From Pedobacter petrophilus (lineage in GTDB: Bacteria; Bacteroidota; Bacteroidia; Sphingobacteriales; Sphingobacteriaceae): 64,000 nt of DNA. Where the stretch lies: positions 1 to 64,000 of the forward strand of contig NZ_WKKH01000011.1 in NCBI RefSeq assembly GCF_009674725.1, in the 5' to 3' direction. The translations under genes were made by a program, and so were the position numbers. Position 1 is the stretch's first letter. The number at the start of each line of letters is the position of its first letter. Positions 18,788 through 27,876 of this stretch are shown here, piece by piece. Below the pieces are notes generated by a model that did no database searches, was not told where the DNA came from, and worked only from the letters and a program-made list of their open reading frames with translations.

Positions 18788-19440
18788 GTAAACGCAAAGG
18801 GAAGGAAGTTTTTCGCGAAGAACGCAAAGCCGGATTATGAGCTTGAATGATGAGATTAATTGTATGTAATATAATCTTTGCGATTTCTCTGTGGTTAATA
18901 TTTGCTATCAGTTAACCGCAAAGAGAAGGGAAGTTTTTCGCGAAGAACGCAAAGCCGGGAGTACAGATATTTTATGAGGTTGAATGATGAATTTAGTTGT
19001 AGGTAATGTAACCTCTGCAATTTCTCTGTGGTTTTTTCTCTGTTTCCTCTGTGGTTATTATTTTTTCTCAACAAAATGCTAAGGAGTAAGTTAACCACCG
19101 AGAACATTGAGTTTAAAAGTATAATGAGATTAAGATGTGCTTTTGAAATGATATGGTTAAACGCAAAGCAAAGAAGACTTCTCGCAAATAATGCAAAGCT
19201 GGGTGTGTAGGTTTAACCACTAAGCACACGGAGTTGGTACAGTTAATATTAAGATCAATTATTTGAAACTTATTCTCTGTGATTTTTTCTCTGTTTCCTC
19301 TGTGGTTATTATTTTCTGATCAAAATGCTAAGAGCAAGTTAACCACCGAGAGCACATAGAATACTGAAATCAATAGTTTAAACTTATTCTCTATGGTTTT
19401 TTCTTTATTTCTTTGCGGTTTTTCTTTTTGTTATTTGCGG
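18788..19440. repeat. Cluster of degenerate intergenic repeats
   Basis: This gap holds several imperfect copies of two mutually complementary modules. One is AACCGCAAAG or AACCACCGAGA-like, followed by CGCAAAGCCGGG-like blocks. The other is CTCTGTGGTTATTATTTT-like. The block GAAGTTTTTCGCGAAGAACG occurs twice (near 18805 and 18930), TCTCTGTTTCCTCTGTGGTT twice (near 19037 and 19291), and CAAAATGCTAAG-like sequence twice. The complementary ends would let long imperfect hairpins form. Short ORFs here have repeat-like composition and are not credible genes. No function known to me. Confidence 0.7.
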
Positions 19441-19512
19441 TAAAACACACCTTAGACCAGAAACCAATTTGGTCGCCATGCTTAATTCCGAAATAAGATT
19501 TAAATTGCCATC

Positions 19513-21141
19513 ATGGATATCGAATTCAATAAGAACGAAGATGTAAACAAACAACTGGTTTACGAGCTGAAAACCAAACTGAAAAAGATTTACCTTGGTG
19601 GCGGCGAAAAAAACGCTGCTAAACAAAAAGAAAAAGGTAAGTTACTGGCCCGTGAACGAATTGCTTACCTGATTGATAAAAATTCAGAATTTCTGGAGGT
19701 TGGTGCTTTCACCGCTGATGGAATGTATGCTGAACAAGGCGGTTGTCCGTCTGCCGGTGTGGTTTGTGGTATCGGATATGTAAGCGGTAGACAGTGCATG
19801 ATCGTTGCCAATGATGCAACAGTAAAGGCTGGCGCATGGTTTCCAATGACTGCCAAGAAAAACCTTCGGGCACAGGAAATCGCCATGGAAAATCGCCTGC
19901 CGGTTATCTACCTGGTAGATAGCGCCGGCGTCTATTTACCTATGCAGGATGAAATTTTTCCAGATAAAGAACACTTCGGAAGGATGTTTCGGAACAATGC
20001 GATGATGTCGGCAGAGGGTATTGTACAAATTTCTGCAATTATGGGGGCTTGTGTAGCGGGCGGTGCATACCTTCCTATTATGAGTGATGAGGCCATGATT
20101 GTGGATAAAACCGGTTCCGTATTTTTAGCGGGCTCCTATCTCGTGAAATCTGCAATAGGAGAGGATGTTGACAACGAAACCCTGGGCGGGGCAACCACGC
20201 ATTGTGAAATTTCTGGTGTTACCGATTATAAGCATCCAAATGAACAGGCTTGTTTAGACAGCATTCGGAATATCATGAGCATGTTAGGCGCTCCGCAAAA
20301 TGCCGGCTTCGATCGAATCAAACCTGTCAAGCCAAAGGAAATTGAAACGGAGCTCTATGGAATTATCCCTGAAAACCGGGATAAGCAATACGAAATAATG
20401 GATATCATCAGCCGTTTGGTTGATAATTCTGAATTTGAAGAATATAAAAAGGGCTATGGACAAAGCATTGTTTGTGGTTTAGGCCGTATAGACGGATGGG
20501 CTGTGGGAATTGTAGCCAACCAACGGAAGGTGGTGAAGTCGAAAAAAGGTGAAATGCAATTTGGGGGGGTAATTTACTCAGACAGTGCAGATAAAGCTAC
20601 CCGATTCATTATGAACTGCAACCAAAAGAAAATTCCGCTGGTTTTTTTACAGGATGTAACCGGGTTTATGGTAGGTAGTCGGTCAGAGCATGGGGGCATT
20701 ATCAAGGATGGCGCAAAAATGGTGAATGCCGTGGCTAATTCTGTGGTGCCAAAATTCACGATCGTGATGGGAAACTCCTATGGTGCCGGTAATTATGCCA
20801 TGTGTGGTAAAGCTTATGATCCGAGGCTAATCTATGCCTGGCCAACCGCTAAAATTGCGGTAATGGGCGGTGCCCAGGCGGCTAAAACCTTGTTGCAAAT
20901 TCAACAAGCATCCTTGAAAGCAAAGGGAGAAGTGATCACACCAGAAAAAGAAGCAGAACTTTTAAAGGAAATCACCGATAAATATGATAGTCAGACTACT
21001 CCATACTACGCAGCATCAAGACTTTGGGTAGATGGAATAATTGATCCCCTGGAAACCAGAAAAGTTATTTCAATGGGAATTGAGGCTGCAAATCAATCTC
21101 CAATAACCAGGAAATTTAACGTCGGAATTATTCAAACCTGA
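19513..21141 (+). CDS. Acyl-CoA carboxylase beta subunit (methylcrotonyl-CoA carboxylase type)
   Basis: Carboxyltransferase subunit of 542 residues, which moves the carboxyl group from biotin to an acyl-CoA. Two crotonase-fold halves are visible: N-terminal with GKLLARERI and the VYLVDSAGVYLPMQDE segment, C-terminal with the DVTGFMVGSRSEHGGIIKDGAKM segment and GNSYGAGNYAMCGKAYDPR. The SAGVYLPMQDEIFPDKEHFGR stretch is close to 3-methylcrotonyl-CoA carboxylase beta, so leucine catabolism is the likely pathway; propionyl- or geranyl-CoA specificity cannot be excluded. No biotin-carrier alpha subunit is encoded nearby. Its upstream DNA is the repeat cluster ending near 19440. Confidence 0.93.
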   Translation: MDIEFNKNEDVNKQLVYELKTKLKKIYLGGGEKNAAKQKEKGKLLARERIAYLIDKNSEFLEVGAFTADGMYAEQGGCPSAGVVCGIGYVSGRQCMIVANDATVKAGAWFPMTAKKNLRAQEIAMENRLPVIYLVDSAGVYLPMQDEIFPDKEHFGRMFRNNAMMSAEGIVQISAIMGACVAGGAYLPIMSDEAMIVDKTGSVFLAGSYLVKSAIGEDVDNETLGGATTHCEISGVTDYKHPNEQACLDSIRNIMSMLGAPQNAGFDRIKPVKPKEIETELYGIIPENRDKQYEIMDIISRLVDNSEFEEYKKGYGQSIVCGLGRIDGWAVGIVANQRKVVKSKKGEMQFGGVIYSDSADKATRFIMNCNQKKIPLVFLQDVTGFMVGSRSEHGGIIKDGAKMVNAVANSVVPKFTIVMGNSYGAGNYAMCGKAYDPRLIYAWPTAKIAVMGGAQAAKTLLQIQQASLKAKGEVITPEKEAELLKEITDKYDSQTTPYYAASRLWVDGIIDPLETRKVISMGIEAANQSPITRKFNVGIIQT

Positions 21142-21197
21142 TGATAAATACCCAGTAGTATAATCTTTGTATAATTACCCCCCTAAACTAACCTGAT

Positions 21198-21584
21198 ATG
21201 AAAAACCTAAGAAGAACATTGACGTTAATGGCAATCTTATTTACGACAACGTTAGTTACCAAAGCTCAAAATGTAAAGCCAGGAATGCAGGAAACCGGAG
21301 AAACTATTAATGTTACGGGAAGTGGTATCGACAAAACGATCGAAGCCACCGGAAACGAAAATATTAATATCGAGGGGAGCAGCATTAATGTGGTAATCAC
21401 AGGAAACTGCAACAGCATCAAGGTAGTCGGAGCAGCCATCCGGGTGAAAGCTCAAGGTGTGAGAAATATTCGCATTCAAGGCGCTGATTCTGGGGTTACC
21501 TATACTTCCAGCCCAAATAAAAATGGAAAAGCTATTTCAAGTGTTTCAGGAGCGGCTAGTTACGTCACTAAAATTAAACCCTAA
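21198..21584 (+). CDS. Secreted DUF3060 protein
   Basis: 128 residues, with a signal peptide (LTLMAILFTTTLVTKAQ) and then a chain of short alternating segments (ETINVTGSGIDKTIEATGNE, INIEGSSINVVITGN, IKVVGAAIRVKAQG) that suggests a small right-handed beta-solenoid, as in DUF3060. Probably periplasmic or exported; function unknown. An AATCTTTG box at 21162-21169, one base off the -7 consensus, lies about 30 bp before the ATG. Confidence 0.75.
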   Translation: MKNLRRTLTLMAILFTTTLVTKAQNVKPGMQETGETINVTGSGIDKTIEATGNENINIEGSSINVVITGNCNSIKVVGAAIRVKAQGVRNIRIQGADSGVTYTSSPNKNGKAISSVSGAASYVTKIKP

Positions 21585-21595
21585 CTTATCAGGTT

Positions 21596-21635
21596 AAGCA
21601 TTCGGGATAGATCCAGCTTCTGGAATGCTTTTTAG
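21596..21635 (+). terminator. Terminator after the DUF3060 gene
   Basis: AAGCATTC (21596-21603) pairs with GAATGCTT (21623-21630), followed by T-rich sequence, about 12 bp after the stop codon. Confidence 0.7.
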
Positions 21636-21692
21636 TTTATAAAAGCGCAAAGCTGCTAAATAAATTTTAAAATTTAGTTTAGATAATTAACT

Positions 21693-22238
21693 ATGTTTGG
21701 ATTATTCAGTAATAAAAAAAGAGGACTAAAAGTTTTTGATAAAATTTGGATGTGAGATAAAGCTAAATTTAAAGCTTGTCTCGAACTGAAAAAATCCAGT
21801 CCTGATGTCTTATTTGTTGCGTGGTTCGAAGAAACAAAAAACAAACTTCAAGCTTATTTTCATGAAAATCAGCTCGAGGAACATATTTACCTCGCAAATT
21901 ATTTGAACATAACACAAGCAAACAAAATGTTAATTTTTGTAGAACATCATCCTTTGCAAACCGAAGAACAGCGAAAGGCCGAGGAATTAGGAAAAGATGA
22001 AATAACGGTCTTCTCATCATTATCCGAACCTATTTTTAAATTGTTCAGTGGAGAACGCATGGTTGATTTGCTTAAAAAGATGGGTTTGAAGGAAGACGAA
22101 ATGATTGAAAATGATATGATAAGCAGCGCTATTCAAAGTGCGCAGAAAAAAATAGCTTTAAAAACCATAATCAGTGGCTCAGCAAGGTCGCAAGCAGATT
22201 GGATTTTAAACGCAGGTCTAAACGAACAATCTATGTAA
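21693..22238 (+). pseudogene. SecA-like small protein gene with in-frame TGA at codon 21
   Basis: From the ATG at 21693 the frame reads MFGLFSNKKRGLKVFDKIWM, meets TGA at 21753-21755, and then stays open and coding-like to 22238, about 181 codons in all. The C-terminal part (FKLFSGERMVDLLKKMGLKE, then DEMIENDMISSAIQSAQKKI) resembles the SecA scaffold segment around GMKEGEVIQHSMISKSIERAQKK, so this looks like one of the short SecA-related proteins of Bacteroidota. The TGA stands where a Ser might be expected. It is either a recent nonsense mutation, a sequence error, or a gene restarted at a downstream codon (first ATG after the stop is at 21927). Function of the family is not known to me. Confidence 0.7.
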
Positions 22239-22309
22239 GTTTTACAAAGAACTTTTTTATCTCGTGAAAATATCAGAGCTGTTTTATAACTGTTAATAAG
22301 TAAACTATG

Positions 22310-22354
22310 TTGACAATGAATACTTGTCAACAATTGTTTAAAGCATTAAATTTG
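22310..22354 (+). promoter_or_regulatory. trxB promoter with overlapping palindromic operator
   Basis: A -7 box TAAATTTG (22347-22354) and a partial -33 TTG (22324-22326) lie 20 bp apart, upstream of trxB. The perfect inverted repeat TTGACAA (22310-22316), 7-bp spacer, TTGTCAA (22324-22330) covers the -33 region, so a bound repressor or activator would act directly on this promoter. The regulator is unknown; a redox sensor would make sense. Confidence 0.55.
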
Positions 22355-22387
22355 CGCTACAAATAAAGAATTCAAATACACGCTATA

Positions 22388-23344
22388 ATGTCACAAGAAA
22401 ACGAACACGTTCAGTGTTTAATCATTGGATCAGGTCCTGCAGGTTATACTGCTGCAATTTATGCTGCCAGAGCCGATTTAAAACCAATTATGTATACTGG
22501 CATGCAAGCCGGTGGTCAGTTGACACAAACTACAGATGTAGAAAATTTTCCTGGTTATCCGCAGGGAATCATGGGGCCTGAAATGATGGAAGATTTCCGT
22601 AAGCAGGCAGAACGTTTTGGTACAGATATCCGTTTCGGTTACATCAGTTCAGTAGATTTCTCTTCTACGCCGCACAAGATCGTTGTAGATGAAATTAAAA
22701 CCATTACTGCTGATACCGTAATTATTGCCACCGGAGCAACAGCAAAGTGGTTAGGCTTGCCAAGTGAACAGCAATATAATGGTTTTGGTGTATCTGCTTG
22801 TGCAGTTTGCGATGGTTTCTTCTTTAAAGGGCAAGATGTGGCCATTGTTGGTGCCGGAGATACCGCCGCTGAAGAAGCAACTTATTTGGCTAAACTTTGT
22901 AAAACTGTTCATTTATTGGTGCGTAGAGATGAATTCAGAGCATCTAAAACGATGGTTGCCCGTGTTTTAGCTACCCCAAACATCGTGGTTCATTACAATA
23001 CTGAAACGCAGGAAATTCTTGGGAATGGTAAAAACGTTACCGCTGTAAAAGTGATCAATAACCAGTCTAATGAAGTATCAGAAATTGCTGTTGAAGGTTT
23101 CTTCGTAGCGATAGGGCATAAGCCAAATACTGATATTTTCAAAGGTCAGTTAGATATGGATGAAACCGGATATTTAAATACTAAACCAGGTTCTACGTTA
23201 ACCAATATTGAAGGTGTTTTTGCTTGCGGTGATGTACAGGATATGTATTACAGGCAAGCGGTTACTGCCGCAGGTTCTGGCTGTATGGCTGCTTTAGATG
23301 CCGAAAGGTATTTAGCGGCGAAAGAACATCCTGTTGAAGCATAA
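22388..23344 (+). CDS. trxB: Thioredoxin-disulfide reductase
   Basis: Cytoplasmic flavoenzyme that reduces thioredoxin with NADPH. The 318-residue product has the FAD motif IIGSGPAGYTAAIYAARA at the start, the redox dithiol C138-A-V-C141 followed by DG, the NADPH-binding GAGDTAAEEA segment, and the second FAD motif GVFACGDVQD near the end. Length and domain order are standard for low-molecular-weight TrxR. It is monocistronic, with its own promoter and terminator. Confidence 0.97.
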   Translation: MSQENEHVQCLIIGSGPAGYTAAIYAARADLKPIMYTGMQAGGQLTQTTDVENFPGYPQGIMGPEMMEDFRKQAERFGTDIRFGYISSVDFSSTPHKIVVDEIKTITADTVIIATGATAKWLGLPSEQQYNGFGVSACAVCDGFFFKGQDVAIVGAGDTAAEEATYLAKLCKTVHLLVRRDEFRASKTMVARVLATPNIVVHYNTETQEILGNGKNVTAVKVINNQSNEVSEIAVEGFFVAIGHKPNTDIFKGQLDMDETGYLNTKPGSTLTNIEGVFACGDVQDMYYRQAVTAAGSGCMAALDAERYLAAKEHPVEA

Positions 23345-23369
23345 CATTATTATTACCCCTATTTTGAAG

Positions 23370-23399
23370 AGAGAAACCCAATCAGGTTTCTCTTTTTTT
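23370..23399 (+). terminator. Intrinsic terminator of trxB
   Basis: AGAGAAACC and GGTTTCTCT form a 9-bp stem with a 6-nt loop and a seven-T tail. Confidence 0.9.
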
Positions 23400-23489
23400 G
23401 TTCGTAACAAAAAAGTGTGAATAAGAATCTTCCCGTAATTTATATCTTAGATTGTTTTTAATAAAATTCGACCTAAAACAAACCTGATT

Positions 23490-25400
23490 ATGAACAAAGC
23501 ATTATCCATTTTTATAGGAGTATTAATGAGTACAACTGCATTTGCACAAAGTGATCCAAACCTGGGCATTATTCCAGCGCCGGTTTCCATCACCAGGGCC
23601 AATGGAAATTTCGTCTTAGATAAAACGACTATTTTAATTAATCAAAGCATAGACGGTGCTAAAATAAATGATCTTTTAAATGCATTTATAGTAACTAAAG
23701 CGGGTTTCGCCCTTAGAGAAGCTAAAGTTGCACAGCCAAACCAAAAAAGTATCCTTTTAACTTCAAGTGGCGCAGATAAATTACCTGCTGAAGGATATAC
23801 GATTAAAGTAACTCCAAATCAGGTAGTGATTACAGGCAGTGGTGCAGGATTATTTTATGCTGTTCAGTCTGTAATGCAAATGATGCCAGCGAAAGTGGCT
23901 GATAAGATTCCTATTCCGGCTGTTACAATTAATGATTATCCTCGTTTCAGCTATCGTGGAACGATGCTCGATGTTTCTCGTCATTTCTTTCCAATTTCAT
24001 TTATCAAAAAGTATATAGATCAGCTGGCTTACTATAAAATTAATACTTTCCACTGGCATTTAACTGATGACCAGGGATGGAGATTGGAAATTAAAAAATA
24101 TCCGAAATTGACAACTGTTGGGGCTGTTAGAAATGGTTCGATCATTGGACATTATCCTGGAACCGGAAACTATTTAACAGAGGTAAAAGGTTTTTACACT
24201 CAGGATGAAGCTAAAGAAATTGTTAAATATGCAGCGGAACGTTACATCACAGTAATTCCTGAAATTGAATTGCCAGGCCATGCTTCTGCAGCTATTGCAG
24301 CTTATCCGGCGCTGAGTGCTTTCCCGGATCGCGATACTTTTGTAAATGAGAAAACCGCTTGGGCAGGATCGAGAAAAGGTAAACAAGTGCAGCAAACATG
24401 GGGCGTTTTTGATGATATTTTTGTTCCTTCTGAAAACACCTTTACGGTTTTAAATGATATTTTAGATGAGGTTATTGCTATTTTTCCATCTAAATATATT
24501 CACATTGGCGGAGATGAAGCACCAAAAACCTATTGGAAAGAATCGCCATTTTGCCAGGCTTTAATGAAAGAAAAAGGTTTAAAAGATGAGCATGAATTGC
24601 AAAGTTATTTTATCCAGAGGATAGAAAAACATGTGAATGGAAAAGGACGCTCCATTATTGGCTGGGATGAGATTTTGGAAGGTGGTTTAGCACCAAACGC
24701 AACGGTAATGAGCTGGAGAGGAGAAGATGGAGGAATCGCTGCAGCACAACAAAACCACGATGTGATTATGACTCCGGGTTCTATGGGGTTATACATCGAT
24801 CACCAGCAGTCTGATTCACCTGATGAGCCGGTTACTATCGGTGGTTTAGCACCTTACCAAAAGATTTATGCTTATGATCCGATTCCAAAAGTTTTAACAG
24901 CTGATCAAAGAAAATACATTAAAGGTGTTCAGGCTAACATGTGGACTGAATATATTAAAACAACAAATAAGGTTGAGAATCATGCTTTCCCACGATTAAT
25001 GGCCTTATCAGAAATTGCCTGGAGCCCGGTTGATCGTAAAGATCTGAAGAATTTTGCGGAAGACCGTTTACCGGTACATCTTGCCCGCCTGGATAAAATG
25101 GGCGTTAACTTTTGGGTGCCAACACCCATCGGACAAAGTGAAAAAGTGCTAAATGGTGGTGATTTTACTATTGATCTTAAGGTTCCTGTTACTGGCGGAA
25201 AAATCTATTATTCATTAGATTCTTCAAGACCATCAGAAAATGCATTCTTATACACTTCACCAATAAAAGTTACTGTTCCGAAAGGAGAGAAGAGGGCGCT
25301 TAGAACGATTGTAATTGCACCGAGTGGCAAAAGAAGTGTAACTACCGAGACGATTTTAAATAACGGAGCACCGGAGGTAAAAGCAGAAGCAAAGAAATAA
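23490..25400 (+). CDS. Family 20 beta-N-acetylhexosaminidase
   Basis: Secreted or periplasmic glycosidase of 636 residues, removing terminal GlcNAc/GalNAc, for example from chitin oligomers, glycans or peptidoglycan fragments. A signal peptide (ALSIFIGVLMSTTAFAQ) precedes the GH20b domain (about 25-140) and the TIM-barrel. The catalytic pair D342-E343 lies in HIGGDEAPK. Substrate-binding motifs HWHLTDDQGWRLEIKKYP and GWDEILEGG are intact. The last 100 residues (GGKIYYSLDSSRPSENAFLY) match the C-terminal chitobiase/hexosaminidase beta-sandwich. It is alone, not in a polysaccharide cluster. Confidence 0.95.
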   Translation: MNKALSIFIGVLMSTTAFAQSDPNLGIIPAPVSITRANGNFVLDKTTILINQSIDGAKINDLLNAFIVTKAGFALREAKVAQPNQKSILLTSSGADKLPAEGYTIKVTPNQVVITGSGAGLFYAVQSVMQMMPAKVADKIPIPAVTINDYPRFSYRGTMLDVSRHFFPISFIKKYIDQLAYYKINTFHWHLTDDQGWRLEIKKYPKLTTVGAVRNGSIIGHYPGTGNYLTEVKGFYTQDEAKEIVKYAAERYITVIPEIELPGHASAAIAAYPALSAFPDRDTFVNEKTAWAGSRKGKQVQQTWGVFDDIFVPSENTFTVLNDILDEVIAIFPSKYIHIGGDEAPKTYWKESPFCQALMKEKGLKDEHELQSYFIQRIEKHVNGKGRSIIGWDEILEGGLAPNATVMSWRGEDGGIAAAQQNHDVIMTPGSMGLYIDHQQSDSPDEPVTIGGLAPYQKIYAYDPIPKVLTADQRKYIKGVQANMWTEYIKTTNKVENHAFPRLMALSEIAWSPVDRKDLKNFAEDRLPVHLARLDKMGVNFWVPTPIGQSEKVLNGGDFTIDLKVPVTGGKIYYSLDSSRPSENAFLYTSPIKVTVPKGEKRALRTIVIAPSGKRSVTTETILNNGAPEVKAEAKK

Positions 25401-25486
25401 AACAGTATTATTTTGAAAAGCTAATTGATTAATTTGGGGAGACCAAAATGAACCCCAGATAGCATTGTTTTACAGAAATATACTTT

Positions 25487-25526
25487 ACAGCATCTCTTGT
25501 TAATAATAGGGATGCTGTTTTGTTTT
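25487..25526 (+). terminator. Intrinsic terminator of the hexosaminidase gene
   Basis: ACAGCATCTC (25487-25496) pairs with GGGATGCTGT (25509-25518, one wobble) and is followed by T-rich sequence. Downstream, up to the dgkA gene, is a fragment (TCCTGAACTTGATTCAGGA) that is itself an inverted repeat. Confidence 0.85.
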
Positions 25527-25666
25527 GATCGTCCTCCTGAACTTGATTCAGGACCTTTGCGTCGATAAGATGTTTAAAAAATTAGCAAACATGATTTAAG
25601 CATAACCTTTCAAGCAGAAGCAAATACATTATCTTTCTAACCATTAGCTTTAGTACCTTTAACCCC

Positions 25667-26050
25667 ATGGAAAAAAGCCAGAGATTTTCTGTCATAAACC
25701 GTTTAAAAAGCTTTAAATATGCCTTTAACGGTTTAAAGTTATTTTTTCAAAATGATCACAATGGTCGTGTGCACTTATTTGCTGCAGTTATTGCCATTGG
25801 GTTATCCTGGTTACTCCATATCTCAGCGCTGGAATGGATTGCTGTTCTTATGGTAATTGCTGCGGTGATGGTAACCGAGATCATTAATGCTGCTATTGAA
25901 AAATTAGCTGATGTCGTCTCTCCAGGTTATCATCCAAAAATTAAAATTGTAAAAGATTTAGCAGCTGGTGCAGTACTGATGACCACTTTTTTAGCGTTAG
26001 CTGTAGGCGCACTGATTTTTATACCTAAATTATTTGCCTGCATCAGCTAA
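25667..26050 (+). CDS. dgkA: Diacylglycerol/undecaprenol kinase family protein
   Basis: A 127-residue integral membrane kinase of the DgkA class. The amphipathic N-terminus (RLKSFKYAFNGLKLFFQ) is followed by three hydrophobic helices. The active-site helix reads EIINAAIEKLADVVS, with the invariant Glu and Asn, and is followed by KDLAAGAVLM. In Gram-negatives it recycles diacylglycerol; in many other bacteria it phosphorylates undecaprenol. Which applies here is not decided by sequence. Its 3' end overlaps the convergent DUF922 gene by 21 bp. Confidence 0.9.
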   Translation: MEKSQRFSVINRLKSFKYAFNGLKLFFQNDHNGRVHLFAAVIAIGLSWLLHISALEWIAVLMVIAAVMVTEIINAAIEKLADVVSPGYHPKIKIVKDLAAGAVLMTTFLALAVGALIFIPKLFACIS

Positions 26051-26599
26051 GGCAGCCGCCTTAGATTCTTCCGCTTTATCCTGGATAATCTGATCCCAAC
26101 GGGCCTGTATTTTGTGATTGCTGCCATGCTGTGTTTCTTCATCGTAATTACGCTGCATGGTGTCGAAGTACGTACTTATTTCATTTGCCAGTTGCGAAAT
26201 TTGTGTCTTATAATTCGTTACCGAATAAGTTCTGTTTTTTAAAACCCTTTCAGCTTCAGAAAGTAGAATATATTGAATGTTTACATGACCTTGCTCATGA
26301 TGAAGCAAATCTGCGCTTACCTGTGGGTTTTTTATCCTGTCCCATTTCACCCATGATCGATCTTTGTCTATTCTGATTTCATTTTTTAGTCTGATTGTTA
26401 CCCGGTTTCTGGAAACAGCAGATTCATAACTATACTGCCATGTCATGGCAGTTAGCGCAAAGAAAGGAGAATTCATATCGGCATTGCCTTTAAAATGCGT
26501 TTCCCAGTTTAGCTGAACAGGTTCAGTAATATCTTGTTTAAACGCAAATGTACAAGGCAAAGCCAGCAAAACAAGAAAGGGAATAAGCAGTTTTTTCAT
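26030..26599 (-). CDS. DUF922 putative zinc-dependent protease
   Basis: A 189-residue exported protein: signal peptide (LLIPFLVLLALPCTFAF), then a domain with HEQGH at residues 101-105, a zinc-metallopeptidase signature, in the context LLHHEQGHVNIQYIL. This is the hallmark of DUF922, a family of predicted secreted zinc proteases. The C-terminus is helical and charged. It sits close behind the sigma-factor/membrane-protein pair on the same strand, 27 bp after the latter, so the three may form one transcript. The target is unknown. Confidence 0.85.
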   Translation of the reverse strand: MKKLLIPFLVLLALPCTFAFKQDITEPVQLNWETHFKGNADMNSPFFALTAMTWQYSYESAVSRNRVTIRLKNEIRIDKDRSWVKWDRIKNPQVSADLLHHEQGHVNIQYILLSEAERVLKNRTYSVTNYKTQISQLANEISTYFDTMQRNYDEETQHGSNHKIQARWDQIIQDKAEESKAAALADAGK

Positions 26600-26626
26600 T
26601 TCAATTTCTCATTGAAAAAACCGTGC

Positions 26627-27232
26627 CTAAAATTTTTCAGGAGCCGAAATTTGTCCGCTTATCCGTTCAAATTTCTCAATTAGTAAAGCAATTCTTTCTT
26701 TTTCCCTCTTAATTACGGCTCTACGTAAGATAGTTGAGCAAAACAAAATCCAGAGAAAGGTTAAGCCTATCGCAATTATTTTCTGAACGAGGTTAAAGTG
26801 ACTTAGAATTTCAATAAAGTAAAAAAATATACCGGTTGAAAGCGCTACTGTATAGAACCAGTATAATGAATTATAAAGCTTATAACGATTTAACTGATAC
26901 GTTTTTAAGTTGTTTAAGTATTCCTGAGGATGAGCTGTAAAATCTGTTTTGGCAATTAGCCTGTAGTCTCTGTAAAGAATGAGCGTGTAAATACCAATGG
27001 TAATAATGGTAATGCTTATCCCTACGTGGGTAGTCCACGAATCAAAATGAAAAAATATCCATAAAGCTGCAATGGCAATAAAGGAAGCGGCCATGCCTAT
27101 AATATTAAGGGCAGATTTGAACTTCAAACCGTTTACTTCTTTTTTAGCCTGTTGCAGCATTTCATCAGCAGAAAACTTAACTTCTACCTCGTGCTTTTGC
27201 CACAACTCTTGTATTTGATCAAACGCTTGCAT
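26627..27232 (-). CDS. Membrane protein coupled to the ECF sigma factor (possible anti-sigma)
   Basis: 201 residues. A soluble N-terminal part of about 40 residues (FDQIQELWQKHEVEVKFSAD) is followed by two pairs of membrane helices (about 40-60, 70-90, 125-145, 150-170) and a basic cytoplasmic tail. The start overlaps the sigma gene end by 14 bp, so the two are translationally coupled. That arrangement is typical of a sigma and its membrane-bound regulator, although no known anti-sigma domain is recognisable. The anti-sigma role is inference from position. Confidence 0.7.
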   Translation of the reverse strand: MQAFDQIQELWQKHEVEVKFSADEMLQQAKKEVNGLKFKSALNIIGMAASFIAIAALWIFFHFDSWTTHVGISITIITIGIYTLILYRDYRLIAKTDFTAHPQEYLNNLKTYQLNRYKLYNSLYWFYTVALSTGIFFYFIEILSHFNLVQKIIAIGLTFLWILFCSTILRRAVIKREKERIALLIEKFERISGQISAPEKF

Positions 27233-27716
27233 ATTGGTTGTATAGTTCTGTTAATTTTTGTTTAATGCGGTGAATTTTTACTCTGAGGTTGCCTTCACTG
27301 ATACCGGAAATGTCGGCAATTTCGTGGTAAGGCAATTCATCTAGTACCATGGTAATGATCAAACGATCATTTTCTTCGAGTTTAGATATACATTGATATA
27401 ATAAGGCTACCTGTTCATTTTTCTCAGAAAACTCTTCAATTTTATTTTCAATGATATTCTCCGTTAATTCATCTTTAGCCTGTCTTTTTTCTGATCTTAA
27501 ATAAGTTAAACAGGTATTTACGGCAATTCTATAGATCCAGGTAGAGATTAAAGATTTGTTTCTAAATTTATCCAGATTTTGCCAGACCTTTAAAAAAGTT
27601 TCTTGTAAAAGGTCGTTTGCTGCATCGGTATCTCCTGTATAACCATAACATAAATGGAATATCTTTTTGGAATTAGAATCAAAGATTTCTTTAAATAGTT
27701 TGTCTTTTTGTTCCAT
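27219..27716 (-). CDS. ECF-type RNA polymerase sigma factor
   Basis: A 165-residue sigma-70 family factor of the ECF group. Region 2 is seen as FHLCYGYTGDTDAANDLLQETFLKVWQNLDKF with the core-binding DLLQETF motif and the IYRIAVNTCLTYLR segment; region 4 is the C-terminal HTH (ELPYHEIADISGISEGNLRVKIHRIKQKL). It directs transcription of a stress or envelope regulon that cannot be named from here. It heads the operon with the membrane protein and DUF922 gene. Upstream sequence includes a TACTTTAG box, one base from the -7 consensus. Confidence 0.93.
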   Translation of the reverse strand: MEQKDKLFKEIFDSNSKKIFHLCYGYTGDTDAANDLLQETFLKVWQNLDKFRNKSLISTWIYRIAVNTCLTYLRSEKRQAKDELTENIIENKIEEFSEKNEQVALLYQCISKLEENDRLIITMVLDELPYHEIADISGISEGNLRVKIHRIKQKLTELYNQYASV

Positions 27717-27876
27717 TTAAGGGCGTGTAGTTGATATTTAGATAGGAATGGGGTGTTAATGTTACAGCTAAAGTAAAAATTTAAGTGATCTTTCTCCGTG
27801 TAATAAATCAAAATTTGTTACACCACGTAAATATCGTAGTTTTACCAAATTAATAAAGCCACAAACTTTTTTATTC

